Source: Chloroflexota bacterium (GTDB lineage: Bacteria; Chloroflexota; Dehalococcoidia; Lucifugimonadales; JACPCL1). From it: a stretch of 64,000 nt of DNA. The position numbers and the translations under genes are program-made. Where the stretch lies: positions 74,333 through 138,332 of the forward strand of contig JACPCL010000029.1 in NCBI GenBank assembly GCA_016179765.1, written 5' to 3'. Shown here one piece after another: positions 7,858 to 16,760 of the stretch; the first letter of the stretch is position 1, and each line of letters opens with the position of its first letter. The notes below the pieces were generated by a model. That model saw nothing but the letters and a program-made list of their open reading frames with translations. It did no database searches and had not been told where the DNA came from.

Positions 7858-7993
7858 GAGGCCGCCTTGCCCCTGGCCTCGCACCCTCAGTCCAACCATG
7901 GTCCTTCTGTCTGGCCGTTTGGGATGTGTGCGGAGCTGGCCGAGGCCGAAGGCCCCGGCGAACCTTATATCAGAAACCATTGTAGGAGGAAGG

Positions 7994-8557
7994 ATGACGA
8001 CTCAACAAGGGGTGCTCAGCCCAGTGAAGATACTGGAACAGTTCAGGAAGAACGGCGTCACCCACGTGGTCTACTTGCCCGATAGCGAGACCAACCACCT
8101 CTTCCTGGCGATGGAGGAGGACCCGAACATTGACGTTATCCCGGTGGGACGCGAAGCGGAGACGATGGCCATTGCCGCAGGCCTGCTCATTGGCGGCAAG
8201 AAGCCGGTCTGCCTGGTGCAGAACACGGGCATGTTGGAGTCCGGCGACTCCATTCGCGGCCTGGCCATGGACTGCAACCTGCCCATCGTCATGGTCATTG
8301 GCTACCGTGGCTGGACGCGCTGGGGCGTCACCCCTGACTCCGCCGCCCGCCTGACCCAGCCGACGCTGAATGCCTGGGGTGTTCACTTCTACCTTGTGGA
8401 GCACGACGGCGACGCCGACCGCATCTCCCTGGCCTTTGATGAGGCCACCAAGACCAGCAAGCCCGTGGCTGTCCTGGTCGGAGACGAGTACCACGGCTTC
8501 AACCGCACCAGCCTTTCGGAAGAGCGCCGCCAGGTGCAGGCCCAAATGGGCCGCTAA
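7994..8557 (+). CDS. TPP-enzyme PYR-domain subunit, sulfopyruvate/phosphonopyruvate decarboxylase alpha-like (ComD-like)
   Basis: A 187-residue protein matching the N-terminal (pyrimidine-binding) half of ThDP-dependent decarboxylases, as in the separate alpha subunit ComD of sulfopyruvate decarboxylase. Visible features are YLPDSETNHLFLAMEED, VGREAETMAIAAGLLIGG with the conserved Glu that activates the cofactor, and VQNTGMLESGDSIRGLAMD. The ATG at 7994 follows TAGGAGGAAGG; the longer frame from 7727 has no comparable site. It pairs with the beta-like genes that follow, the first after 51 bases. Substrate is unknown: sulfopyruvate, phosphonopyruvate or another 2-oxo acid are all possible, and no coenzyme M or phosphonate genes are nearby. 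Confidence 0.88.
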   Translation: MTTQQGVLSPVKILEQFRKNGVTHVVYLPDSETNHLFLAMEEDPNIDVIPVGREAETMAIAAGLLIGGKKPVCLVQNTGMLESGDSIRGLAMDCNLPIVMVIGYRGWTRWGVTPDSAARLTQPTLNAWGVHFYLVEHDGDADRISLAFDEATKTSKPVAVLVGDEYHGFNRTSLSEERRQVQAQMGR

Positions 8558-8608
8558 GCGACCTGCGCCACCGCTCACACAGCTCATAACGCATCAGGAG
8601 TCATTCCC

Positions 8609-9196
8609 ATGATCAAGTACGAAGCCTTCATGCAGATCCTGGAAAAGCAGCGGGACAAGGCCATCGTCGTGCCCACCATGACGGCCGGCGCTCACTGGGC
8701 CAACGTCAGCCGGAGCCCCGGGCGGGACCTACCCATCAGCGGCGCCATGAGCAAAGCCTCTTCCCTGGCCCTGGGCTTGGCCCTGGCCCAGCCCAACAGC
8801 AAGGTGGTGGTGCTGGACGGCGATGGCAGCTTGCTCATGAACCTGGGTACGCTGGCCACCATCGCTGGCAAGCAGCCCAAGAACCTGTACCACTTTGTCA
8901 TGAACAATGGCGTCTTTGCCATCACCGGCGGCCAGCCCATCGCAGCCGATGGCGTCATTGACTTCTCCGTCGTGGCCAAGGGTGCGGGCTATGCCGCCGC
9001 TTTCAGTTTTGACGACATTGAGGAGTTCTCGGTCAAATGCGCGGAGGTGTTCAAGACGGAGGGCCCTGTCTTCGTCACCATCAAGACGGAGCCTGAAATC
9101 CAGAACGAGCCAATTGGCCGCCGCCCCCGGGACCCGCGGGCCCGGAGCACGCCCCAGGCCATGGTGGAGATGCGCAAGGAGCTGGGCACGGCCTAG
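8609..9196 (+). CDS. TPP-enzyme PP-domain subunit, ComE-like, copy 1
   Basis: A 195-residue diphosphate-binding (PP) domain, the expected partner of the preceding alpha-like subunit. The Mg/ThDP motif is complete: Gly71-Asp72-Gly73 in LDGDGSLLMN, then Asn99-Asn100 in FVMNNGVFAITGG. The alpha and beta genes together would form an alpha/beta decarboxylase. The last ~25 residues form a basic tail. The TAG stop is also the start of a CTAGCAGG repeat element. Confidence 0.88.
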   Translation: MIKYEAFMQILEKQRDKAIVVPTMTAGAHWANVSRSPGRDLPISGAMSKASSLALGLALAQPNSKVVVLDGDGSLLMNLGTLATIAGKQPKNLYHFVMNNGVFAITGGQPIAADGVIDFSVVAKGAGYAAAFSFDDIEEFSVKCAEVFKTEGPVFVTIKTEPEIQNEPIGRRPRDPRARSTPQAMVEMRKELGTA

Positions 9197-9330
9197 CAGG
9201 TTGCTGACCTTAACCCCTTGTGTTCCCCCTCTCCTTTTAGGAGAGGGGGAAGATTAATTCTGGGGGACACCCCCAGACCCCCGCCATCCGCCTGAGGCGG
9301 ACGCCCCTCTGGACTCCCCTTTGACAAGCC
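9194..9330. repeat. MITE-like CTAGCAGG element between comE-like genes
   Basis: The left end TAGCAGGTTGCTGACC begins with the stop codon of the upstream gene. Inside are a CCCCCTCTCC/GGAGAGGGGG palindrome (about 9225-9250) and GGGGGACACCCCCAGACCCCCGCC; the right side ends around CCCCTCTGGACTCCCCTTTGA without a clear CTAG end. Confidence 0.55.
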
Positions 9331-9399
9331 CGTCAGAAGATGTATGCTGGGGCGGGCGCCTTGGAATCTGCCTACAACTTCTCCGTGGAGCAGTGTGTC

Positions 9400-10005
9400 A
9401 TGATCTCTCTGGAAGACGGCCTACGCCTCATTGAGCGATTCCGCCAGGGCGCCGTGGTGGTTGCTTGCGAGGAGAATGGCCGTCCCTGGGCCAGCGTGAG
9501 CCGTCATCAACAGCTAGATATTCCTTTCCCTGACGTGGTTGGGAAGGGGGTTTCCCTGGGCCTGGGCATCGCTTTGGCCAGGCCAGACAAGAAGGTGGTG
9601 GTGGTAGACACCGATGGCGGCCTGCTGGCGAGCCTGGGGGCCATGGCGACGGTGGCGGGCAAGGAGCCTGCCAACCTGTGCCACTTTCTGGTGGAGGACG
9701 GCATTTACGCCTACAAGGGCGGCCTCCCCATCCCCAACATCGGCAAGATCTCCTTCACCAACCTTGCCAAGGGCGCGGGCTACGCCAGCGTCTATGAGTT
9801 CCGGGACATTGAGGACCTGGCCTTGCAGATAGAAGAGGTGATGCAGGCCCCTGGCCCCGTCTTCGTTTGCCTCAAGGTAAGGCCAGACCCCTCCTTGGTC
9901 GCCGATTTCCCGGACTACGATGGGGGCGAGGGCTTTCGCAAGGCCGTCCAGACGGTGAAAGAAGTCCTGGCTAAGGAGAGGAAGGCCCCAGAGGGGCCTT
10001 CTTGA
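9400..10005 (+). CDS. ComE-like PP-domain protein, copy 2, altered cofactor motif
   Basis: A 201-residue paralogue of the preceding gene (same fold, collinear over the full length). The ThDP/Mg motif differs: GDG is Thr71-Asp72-Gly73 (VVDTDGGLLASLG) and the Asn-Asn pair is Glu99-Asp100 (LVEDGIYAYKGG). The first Asp is kept and an acidic residue replaces Asn, so metal binding may persist, but activity is uncertain. The ATG at 9400 (MISLEDG) is preferred to one at 9340 because paralogues start at the equivalent position and GGAG lies nearby. The C-terminal codons lie in a 41-bp segment repeated before copy 3. Confidence 0.83.
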   Translation: MISLEDGLRLIERFRQGAVVVACEENGRPWASVSRHQQLDIPFPDVVGKGVSLGLGIALARPDKKVVVVDTDGGLLASLGAMATVAGKEPANLCHFLVEDGIYAYKGGLPIPNIGKISFTNLAKGAGYASVYEFRDIEDLALQIEEVMQAPGPVFVCLKVRPDPSLVADFPDYDGGEGFRKAVQTVKEVLAKERKAPEGPS

Positions 10006-10272
10006 AAGAAAAAGGACGGCCTCTCAGATCAGAATCGCTCATGTCCTGCTTCTTGGGACACCAGGGAGGACGAAAAGGGTCAATCTTCAGTTCCTTCCCC
10101 CTTGATGGGGGAAGGTTAGGATGGGGGTGAACAAGGTCTACCCCCCACCTCAATCCTCCCCCGCAAGGGGGGAGGAAGCCTTTTCCGTAGGAAGACGTAG
10201 GTGTATGCCCGCTTCATCACGCATGCTGTAAGAGAGGAAGGCCCCAGAGGGGCCTTCTTGAAAGAAAAAGGA
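9976..10272 (+). repeat. Pair of identical 41-bp direct repeats (9976-10016 and 10232-10272)
   Basis: Both copies read GAGAGGAAGGCCCC-AGAG-GGGGCC... and end AAAGAAAAAGGA. The first encodes the last residues and stop of copy 2; the second is the leader of copy 3 and supplies its AAGGAG ribosome binding site. Each contains a short G/C hairpin. A related hairpin occurs at about 45639-45665 and, inverted, at 14936-14956. Confidence 0.8.
10085..10198. repeat. ~100-bp dispersed palindromic repeat, copy A
   Basis: CAGTTCCTTCCCCCTTGATGGGGGAAGG, then a ~30-base variable part, then CCTCAATCCTCCCCCGCAAGGGGGGAGGAAGCC. Near-identical copies lie at about 11755-11870 and 48400-48510. Confidence 0.75.
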
Positions 10273-10277
10273 GCGCC

Positions 10278-10838
10278 ATGATCTCTTCGCGAGAAGCCCT
10301 GTACGCTATCCACGAACTGCGCCGGAATGCCCTGGTGGTGGCCACGATGACGGGGCGCCGGGAGTGGGACTCCTTTTCCACCCGGCCCAACCAGGACGTG
10401 GCGGTGGCGGCCATGGGCAAGGCCTCCTCGGTGGCCCTGGGGCTGGCCCTGGCCCAGCCCAAGCGCAAGGTCATCGTCATAGACGGCGACGGCAGCCTGC
10501 TGATGAACCTTGGCGCCCTGGCCTCGGTGGCGGGCAAGGCTCCCGAAAACTTCGTGCACATCGTCCTTGAGAACGGTGGCTACACCAACACCGGCGGCGA
10601 GCCTACACCTGGCGCAGAGCTGGTCTCCTTTCACACCCTTGCAAAGGGCGCAGGCTACGCCAACGCCTACGAGTACGACAACCTGGAGGAGTTCCAGACG
10701 GACGTTGAGGGCATTCTGCGAGAGAGAGGCCCCGTGTTCATCTGCCTCCACGTGCGCCACGAGCCTATGCCCCGGACCGAAATGCGTTCGCCCGCGCAGA
10801 CGATGCAGGACATGAAAGAGATGCTGGCGAAGGGATAG
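10278..10838 (+). CDS. ComE-like PP-domain protein, copy 3
   Basis: A 186-residue third paralogue. The motif is nearly canonical: Gly70-Asp71-Gly72 in IDGDGSLLMNLG and Glu98-Asn99 in VLENGGYTNTGG, with the first Asn of the pair replaced by Glu. AAGGAG precedes the ATG at 10278. It is separated from copy 2 by about 270 bases of repeats and hairpins, so it may be transcribed separately or at a lower level. One alpha-like and three beta-like subunits suggest alternative beta partners with different substrates. Confidence 0.86.
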   Translation: MISSREALYAIHELRRNALVVATMTGRREWDSFSTRPNQDVAVAAMGKASSVALGLALAQPKRKVIVIDGDGSLLMNLGALASVAGKAPENFVHIVLENGGYTNTGGEPTPGAELVSFHTLAKGAGYANAYEYDNLEEFQTDVEGILRERGPVFICLHVRHEPMPRTEMRSPAQTMQDMKEMLAKG

Positions 10839-10876
10839 GGAGGCCTTACCTAACCCCCTCTCGTCCCCCTTCCCTT

Positions 10877-11130
10877 CAGGGAAGGGGGACGAACTATTCT
10901 CAGGGGACACCCCTGAAACCCCGTCAGGAGTACCACAAAGCTGGCGCTACCTGTACGGATGCCTTGCGGAGAGGGGTGTGCTGTTCCTGTGTTGCTTTCC
11001 ACAGGGAAGGGGGACGAACTATTCTCAGGGGACGCCCCTGCAACCTCGCCAGGAGTGCTAAAAAGCTGGCGCTACCCGTACGGATGCCTTGCGGAGAGGG
11101 GTGTGTTATTTCTGTGTTGCTTTCCACAGG
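10877..11130. repeat. 125-bp tandem duplication covering the 3' end of the CDP-alcohol phosphotransferase gene
   Basis: Two copies (10877-11001 and 11002-11126, extending a few bases) with a period of 125 bases and scattered differences. The second copy ends inside the last codons of the minus-strand gene at 11106-11693; the first copy carries a decayed version of those codons. The remainder is CAGGGAAGGGGGACGAAC-type repeat sequence. Confidence 0.85.
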
Positions 11131-11693
11131 TGGTACATGCGCTGGAGGGCGGAGAAGAGAGAGGTGAGGAAGATGATGGCGAGGGCCGCTGGCACCCAGC
11201 CCGTCAGCAGGCCAGCCACCATCACAATGACCCGCTCGGTGCGGGTGAAGAGGCCCGACTCCTTCATGGTGACGCCGAGGCCTTCGCCACGGGCGCGGAT
11301 GTAGCTGACCATGAAGGAGGCCACCATGGCCCCGAAGGCCAGGTAGGCGATGGCATTGTCTCCCGTGCGGATGTAGTGCATTTGCACGCCCAGAAGGATG
11401 ATGGCCTCCGCCAGGCGGTCCGCCACGGAGTCCAGGGCGGCCCCAAACGGGCTGGCCTTGCCGGTGAGGCGGGCCAGGGTGCCGTCCAGCATGTCCATGG
11501 CGCTGGCGAAGAGCAGCGCCACCCCTGCCCACAGGAAGTGGCCGCGGGAGGCCAGGTGGCCCGCCCCTGCCGTCACGCCCAGGCCCAACAGGGTCACGGC
11601 GTTGGGAGGGACGTGGAGGCGCCGCAGGAAGTGGGCCGCGGGTTCCTCAAAGAGACGGGAGAGGCTTGTTCGGAGCTGCTCGCGGAGGGTCAT
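11106..11693 (-). CDS. CDP-alcohol phosphatidyltransferase, probably phosphatidylinositol-phosphate synthase type
   Basis: A 195-residue integral membrane enzyme that transfers a phosphatidyl group from CDP-diacylglycerol to an alcohol. The family signature is complete: D67-x2-D70-G71-x2-A74-R75-x8-G84-x3-D88-x3-D92. Several membrane spans follow. Phosphatidylglycerophosphate synthase is the main alternative, but the nearby inositol-phosphate synthase and PimA-like glycosyltransferase make inositol phosphate a likely acceptor, as in actinobacteria. About 280 bases of repeats separate it from the glycosyltransferase upstream. Its 3' end is part of a recent tandem duplication. Confidence 0.85.
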   Translation of the reverse strand: MTLREQLRTSLSRLFEEPAAHFLRRLHVPPNAVTLLGLGVTAGAGHLASRGHFLWAGVALLFASAMDMLDGTLARLTGKASPFGAALDSVADRLAEAIILLGVQMHYIRTGDNAIAYLAFGAMVASFMVSYIRARGEGLGVTMKESGLFTRTERVIVMVAGLLTGWVPAALAIIFLTSLFSALQRMYHLWKATQK

Positions 11694-11754
11694 GGGGCGG
11701 TCTCAGACAGCTTAGGAGGCGACTGGCTAGGGCGTCTTATTGGCTTCATGCTCC

Positions 11755-11870
11755 AGTTCCTTCTCCCTTGACGGGGGAAGGTCAGGATGGGGGTGAACGA
11801 TGGCCTACCCCCCACCTCAATCCTCCCCCGCAAGGGGGGAGGAAGCCATTCTCGTAGGAATGGCTTCCTG
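11755..11870. repeat. ~100-bp dispersed palindromic repeat, copy B
   Basis: CAGTTCCTTCTCCCTTGACGGGGGAAGG...CCTCAATCCTCCCCCGCAAGGGGGGAGGAAGCC, near-identical to copies at 10085 and 48400. It is followed by a short hairpin (GAAGCCATTC-TCGTAG-GAATGGCTTC). It fills most of the gap 11694-11970; nothing else is visible there. Confidence 0.75.
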
Positions 11871-11970
11871 GATAAGGTATCTCGTTTGTTACTACACTGG
11901 GAGGTGTCTTCAACGCGAGGCAAAGAGAAGTCTGGCTGGGGCGTCTTTGCGATAGCATGTTTTTGCGTCG

Positions 11971-13101
11971 TTAGGCAACTTTAGCGGCCAGGACGGCCCC
12001 CGTGGCCTCCCGGTAGCACGCTTCCACCTGGGCGGCGACCTTTTCCCAACGGTAGCTCTGGGCGGTTATCCGGCCGTCCTCCCCCATCTGGCTGCGAAGG
12101 TCTGGGTCCAGGATGAGGCGCTCCAGCGCTTCCGCCAGCGCCTCATCGTTCTTTGGCGGCACCAGCAAGCCTTCCTGGCCGTCGGTCATCACGCTGGCGT
12201 AGCCGGCAATATTGGAGGCGACGATGGGCTTGCCGGAGGCCATAGCCTCAGCCAACACGATGCCGAAGCTCTCTCTGCCGGTGGCTGGCGTGCAGAAGAT
12301 GTGAGCGGTGCGGAAGTAGCGGCGTTTGTGCTCCTCGCTGACGCTGCCGACGAAGACGACATCCTGGAGGTTCCGCTCCGCCATGATCTGGTAGCACTCT
12401 TTGCCCGGGTTGCCGCTTCCCACCACAATGAGGCGCAGGAAGGGATAGCTCCATTTCAGGCGGGAGAAGGCCGCCAGCAAATACTTGAGCCCTTTGCGCT
12501 TCTCCAGGCGGCCCACGAACAGGATGTTGAGCTTGCCGTCGCTGAAGGCGTCAAAGGGCCGGGTCTCCTGGGCAAAGGAGTCCACATCCAGGCCGTTGGG
12601 GATAATGCGGTAGTCCCCTGGGAAGAACTTGCTAACGTAGCGCATGGCGGGGGGGGAGACGGCGATGCGGCCATCCAGCTTGTTAAAGAGGCGGTGCAGG
12701 AAGCGGTGGCTCAGGCGGTAGCGGTAGGCGCGCTCGCTGTAGGCGTGGAAGGTGCCGACGTTCACGGCGTTGGAGTGATGCAGCACGGTGAGGGGCAACA
12801 CCGGGGCCAGCGGCTCGTGCAGGTGCACGATGTCAAACCCTTCCTCGCGCAGCACGCTCTTGACCGTGCGCTCCCGCCAGACGGAGAGGGAGATGCGGGC
12901 GATGGAGCCGTTGGTGGGCACGGGGAAGGGCTTGCCCACGGCGATGAGGTTGTCCACGCCCACGGCGCTGCCTCTGGTGAGGGGGGCCATAATCTTGACG
13001 GTGTGCCCCCGTTCTTCTAGCTCCCTGCCCAGGTTGGCGATGTGAGCCACCACGCCTCCCGGGGAGGCGAAGTCGTAGGGGGAGACCAAGGCTATTTTCA
13101 T
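11971..13101 (-). CDS. GT4 glycosyltransferase, PimA-like (phosphatidylinositol mannosyltransferase type)
   Basis: A 376-residue two-domain GT-B retaining glycosyltransferase. The N-terminus (VSPYDFASPGGVVAHIANLG) closely resembles mycobacterial PimA, which adds mannose from GDP-mannose to phosphatidylinositol on the cytosolic face of the membrane. The second domain has ILFVGRLEKRKGLKYLLAA, the E-x7-E element in RESFGIVLAEAMASGKPIV, and a helical C-terminus. It is encoded with inositol-phosphate synthase and a CDP-alcohol phosphotransferase, which supports a phosphatidylinositol acceptor. Sugar donor and exact acceptor are not proven by sequence. No PatA-like acyltransferase lies in the cluster. 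Confidence 0.88.
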   Translation of the reverse strand: MKIALVSPYDFASPGGVVAHIANLGRELEERGHTVKIMAPLTRGSAVGVDNLIAVGKPFPVPTNGSIARISLSVWRERTVKSVLREEGFDIVHLHEPLAPVLPLTVLHHSNAVNVGTFHAYSERAYRYRLSHRFLHRLFNKLDGRIAVSPPAMRYVSKFFPGDYRIIPNGLDVDSFAQETRPFDAFSDGKLNILFVGRLEKRKGLKYLLAAFSRLKWSYPFLRLIVVGSGNPGKECYQIMAERNLQDVVFVGSVSEEHKRRYFRTAHIFCTPATGRESFGIVLAEAMASGKPIVASNIAGYASVMTDGQEGLLVPPKNDEALAEALERLILDPDLRSQMGEDGRITAQSYRWEKVAAQVEACYREATGAVLAAKVA

Positions 13102-13150
13102 GGTGGTTCCACCCTGTTATTGGATGGGTCGCCGTGGCGATGTGTCATGC

Positions 13151-13690
13151 CTATATAGGCGCCACGCTCTTGTGCAAGAGGTGCTCCTGGAGAATGGCGA
13201 TATCGTGAATGTCTTTGTCCCGCAGCGGCCCACCATAGGGGTGGTGGGGCCAGCGCTCTTTAGAATCAAGCTGGCCTTCCGGGCTCAGCACGGGGCATTC
13301 ATGCCCACCCAGGCTCGCTGTCTGTGTCCCAAAGGAACCTTCAGGGAAAGGCCAGTCAGACCAGCGACCACCGACCACAATCCACCCGGTTGCATCCCGT
13401 TGAAGGAGGTAGAACTCAAAGGGACATCCCTCCTTCAAGAGCCTCGCCGTCTCATCGGGGAAAGCGTTGTCTCTTGGGGTGAAGCCTTGGGCCAAAAGCA
13501 GGGCTTCCACTTGGGGCCAGTCGTCCAGCCACACGGCGAAATCTATGTCCCCATGCTTGCGGGTCGCCCTCCCCAGGAGGAAGTCTATCCCCCAGCCGCC
13601 TGCCAACCAGTGGGGTATACCCTTGTTGGAAAGCAGCCTGTGTACCATGCCAATCAGGTCTAGCTGTCTGGCCGCCGACGGCTCTATCAT
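13151..13690 (-). CDS. Nucleotidyltransferase, aminoglycoside 2''-adenylyltransferase-like
   Basis: A 179-residue protein with the polymerase-beta-type nucleotidyltransferase core: WLAGGWGIDFLLGR followed by HGDIDFAVW, giving the Gly-Gly helix start and the D-x-D metal-binding pair. The fold resembles ANT(2'')-type enzymes and uncharacterised nucleotidyltransferases of the same family. It lies between the inositol-phosphate synthase gene (11 bases apart) and the PimA-like gene (49 bases apart), so it is probably cotranscribed. A role in inositol-lipid metabolism rather than antibiotic resistance is possible, but no function can be assigned. Confidence 0.78.
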   Translation of the reverse strand: MIEPSAARQLDLIGMVHRLLSNKGIPHWLAGGWGIDFLLGRATRKHGDIDFAVWLDDWPQVEALLLAQGFTPRDNAFPDETARLLKEGCPFEFYLLQRDATGWIVVGGRWSDWPFPEGSFGTQTASLGGHECPVLSPEGQLDSKERWPHHPYGGPLRDKDIHDIAILQEHLLHKSVAPI

Positions 13691-13701
13691 GATGCGTCTT
13701 C

Positions 13702-14802
<1,101 letters not shown>

Positions 14803-14935
14803 GGGTACCCCTTCTTCCTACGGGAGCGTAGCCGATGGGGCTGCTGCCCTAGCTGACGTACTCATGTAAAACCGTAGGAATGCTAGCACGTTGCTAGATG
14901 GGGTGCAACTCGGGGTGAACCTATCTTGCTTTCAA

Positions 14936-14956
14936 GGAAGCCCCAGAAGGGCTTCC
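14936..14956 (-). terminator. Hairpin directly after the siroheme reductase gene
   Basis: Arms 14936-14943 and 14949-14956 (GGAAGCCC/GGGCTTCC), 6 bases after the stop codon. The minus strand continues TTGAAAGC, so there is no strong U-tract. It is an inverted relative of the GGAAGGCCCC hairpin family near 9980, 10235 and 45645. Confidence 0.5.
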
Positions 14957-14961
14957 CTCTC

Positions 14962-16734
14962 CTATATGGCGCACTCGCCCTCGCCGCGCTCCAGCTTGTA
15001 CAGGATGGTCTTGGACCAGTCCATGTACAGGCCGATGTTCTCCCGGTTCAGGGGGCCAATCTCCTTCATGTCCTCCAGCACGGCGTCAAAGGCCTTGACG
15101 GATACGCGACTGACGAAGCTGTTGAACTCCTCGCCGTCGTTGCGGCCCTGGACGTACAGGTCCAGTATGCGCTTGACGGCCTCTGGGGCGCGCTTGGCCG
15201 GCACCCTGGCCTTGAGGCGCTCGCCGATGCGGGTGTTGGCGTTCTCATAGGCGCCGCCCAGGAAGAGCTCGTAAGCGGGGATCTGGTTGCCCGCGGGTCC
15301 TTTCATGGAGCCGCCGTGGAAGCCGATGTTGGCGATGTGGTGCTGTCCGCAGCCGTTGGGGCAGCCGCTCATCTTGATGTGCAGCTTGCGCACCAGTGGG
15401 TCGGTGACGTTCATGTCCATGAGGGACTTGCGCAGCTCCCAAGCCAGGCCCATGGAGGAGGTGATGCCCAGCTTGCAGGAATCGGTGCCAGGGCAGGAGG
15501 TGATGTCGGTGATCTCGTCGGCGCCGGCCTCGCCCAGGCCCAGGGCGTTCAGGTCCCCCCAGAGGGAGGGGAGGGCGGCGTTGGGGACCCAGCGCAGCAT
15601 CAGATTCTGCTGCTGGGTGACGCGGGCGCGTCCGCCGGCATACTTGCGCAGCACGTCTGCGAGGACAGGAAACTGCTCGGCCTGGATGTCGCCCAGGGGT
15701 ATTTTGACCAGGGCGGCGTTGTAGCCCGTTTGCTTCTGCGGCGCAACGTTGGAGCGCAGCCATTCCTGGTACTCAGGAGAGCCGTGGCCGTTTCTGCTGT
15801 TGGAGCCGTGGGCGAAGGCGTTGGGGTTGGGGGCGTCAACCTCCTCGTCGTCCAGATAGAGGAGGGGTGTGGGGTCAAAGGATTTCTGGGCCCACTCGCC
15901 CTTCATCTCCTCCTCCACCAGCTTGCGGAACTGGTCAATGCCGATGCGGTCAATAAGGAACTTGATGCGGGCCTTCATTTTGTTCTTGCGGAGTTCGTCG
16001 GCCTTGTCAAAGACGCGGAAGGCGGCCTCCGAGGCTTTCAGGTACTCGTCCACGGGGATGAACTCGTACAGCACGGGGGCAATGCGGGGCATGATGGATG
16101 TGCCGCCGCCCATGACCATCTTGAAGCCCTTCTTGCCGTTTTTGATGACGGGCAGGAAGCCGATGTCATGAATGGCGGTGATGGCGCAGTCCCTGGGGCA
16201 GCCGGAGAAGGCGCTCTTGATCTTGCGTGGCATCTTTTGGGTGACGGGGTGCCGCACGAAGTAGCGGGCGTAGGCTGCGGCGTAGGGGGAGACGTCAAAA
16301 GGCTCGTCGGCGCAGACGCCGGCCATGGGGCAGCCCGCCACGTTGCGGACGGTGTTGCCGCAGGCTTCCCGGCTACTGAGACCCACCTCGCCCAGGATGT
16401 GCATTGCGGTGGTGGCCTCCTCCAGCCTCATGTGGTGGAACTGCATGTTCTCCCGTGTGGTGAAGTGGCCCTTTTGCAGGGGGGCGAGGTCCCTGGCGAC
16501 GACGCCCAGGGCCTCTAGCTGGTCTGCCTTGAGGCCGCCGTAGGGGATCTTGACGCGCATCATCTGGGCGTCCGGCTGGCGCTGGCCGTAGACGCCGCGC
16601 AAAAGCCGCCAAGCGGTGAAGTGGTCCGGGTTCTCCCACTCTCCGTCGCGGAAGCGTTTCACCTCGCGTTCGTACTCTGCAAACTCCTCAGGGAGGATGG
16701 GGAGGACGCCACGCTGTTCAAAGGTGGTTGTCAT
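14962..16734 (-). CDS. Ferredoxin-type sulfite/nitrite reductase (siroheme, [4Fe-4S])
   Basis: A 590-residue monomeric siroheme reductase with two ferredoxin-like half domains and two reductase repeats. The [4Fe-4S]-siroheme ligands are visible as CPGTDSC and, 35-40 residues later, GCPNGCGQHH. The first repeat has NVAGCPMAGVC and SGCPRDC. It performs six-electron reduction of sulfite to sulfide or nitrite to ammonia; sequence by eye cannot separate the two. No sulfate-activation or nitrate genes are adjacent; an assimilatory sulfite role is my slight preference. The ATG at 16734 is preceded by AGGAGG. Its leader contains a terminator with a competing upstream stem. Confidence 0.93.
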   Translation of the reverse strand: MTTTFEQRGVLPILPEEFAEYEREVKRFRDGEWENPDHFTAWRLLRGVYGQRQPDAQMMRVKIPYGGLKADQLEALGVVARDLAPLQKGHFTTRENMQFHHMRLEEATTAMHILGEVGLSSREACGNTVRNVAGCPMAGVCADEPFDVSPYAAAYARYFVRHPVTQKMPRKIKSAFSGCPRDCAITAIHDIGFLPVIKNGKKGFKMVMGGGTSIMPRIAPVLYEFIPVDEYLKASEAAFRVFDKADELRKNKMKARIKFLIDRIGIDQFRKLVEEEMKGEWAQKSFDPTPLLYLDDEEVDAPNPNAFAHGSNSRNGHGSPEYQEWLRSNVAPQKQTGYNAALVKIPLGDIQAEQFPVLADVLRKYAGGRARVTQQQNLMLRWVPNAALPSLWGDLNALGLGEAGADEITDITSCPGTDSCKLGITSSMGLAWELRKSLMDMNVTDPLVRKLHIKMSGCPNGCGQHHIANIGFHGGSMKGPAGNQIPAYELFLGGAYENANTRIGERLKARVPAKRAPEAVKRILDLYVQGRNDGEEFNSFVSRVSVKAFDAVLEDMKEIGPLNRENIGLYMDWSKTILYKLERGEGECAI

Positions 16735-16760
16735 GGGGGCCTCCTTGCACGCTAGTGGGT

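Noticed and set aside
7727-7993. Longer start for the ComD-like gene (MDMANVHDG...)
   Set aside because: The extra part covers the promoter at 7829-7857 and has no similarity to the family; the ATG at 7994 has a strong ribosome binding site.
14926-16518. 530-codon plus-strand open frame opposite the siroheme reductase gene
   Set aside because: Antisense shadow; low-complexity Val/Gly/Ala-rich composition and no ribosome binding site.
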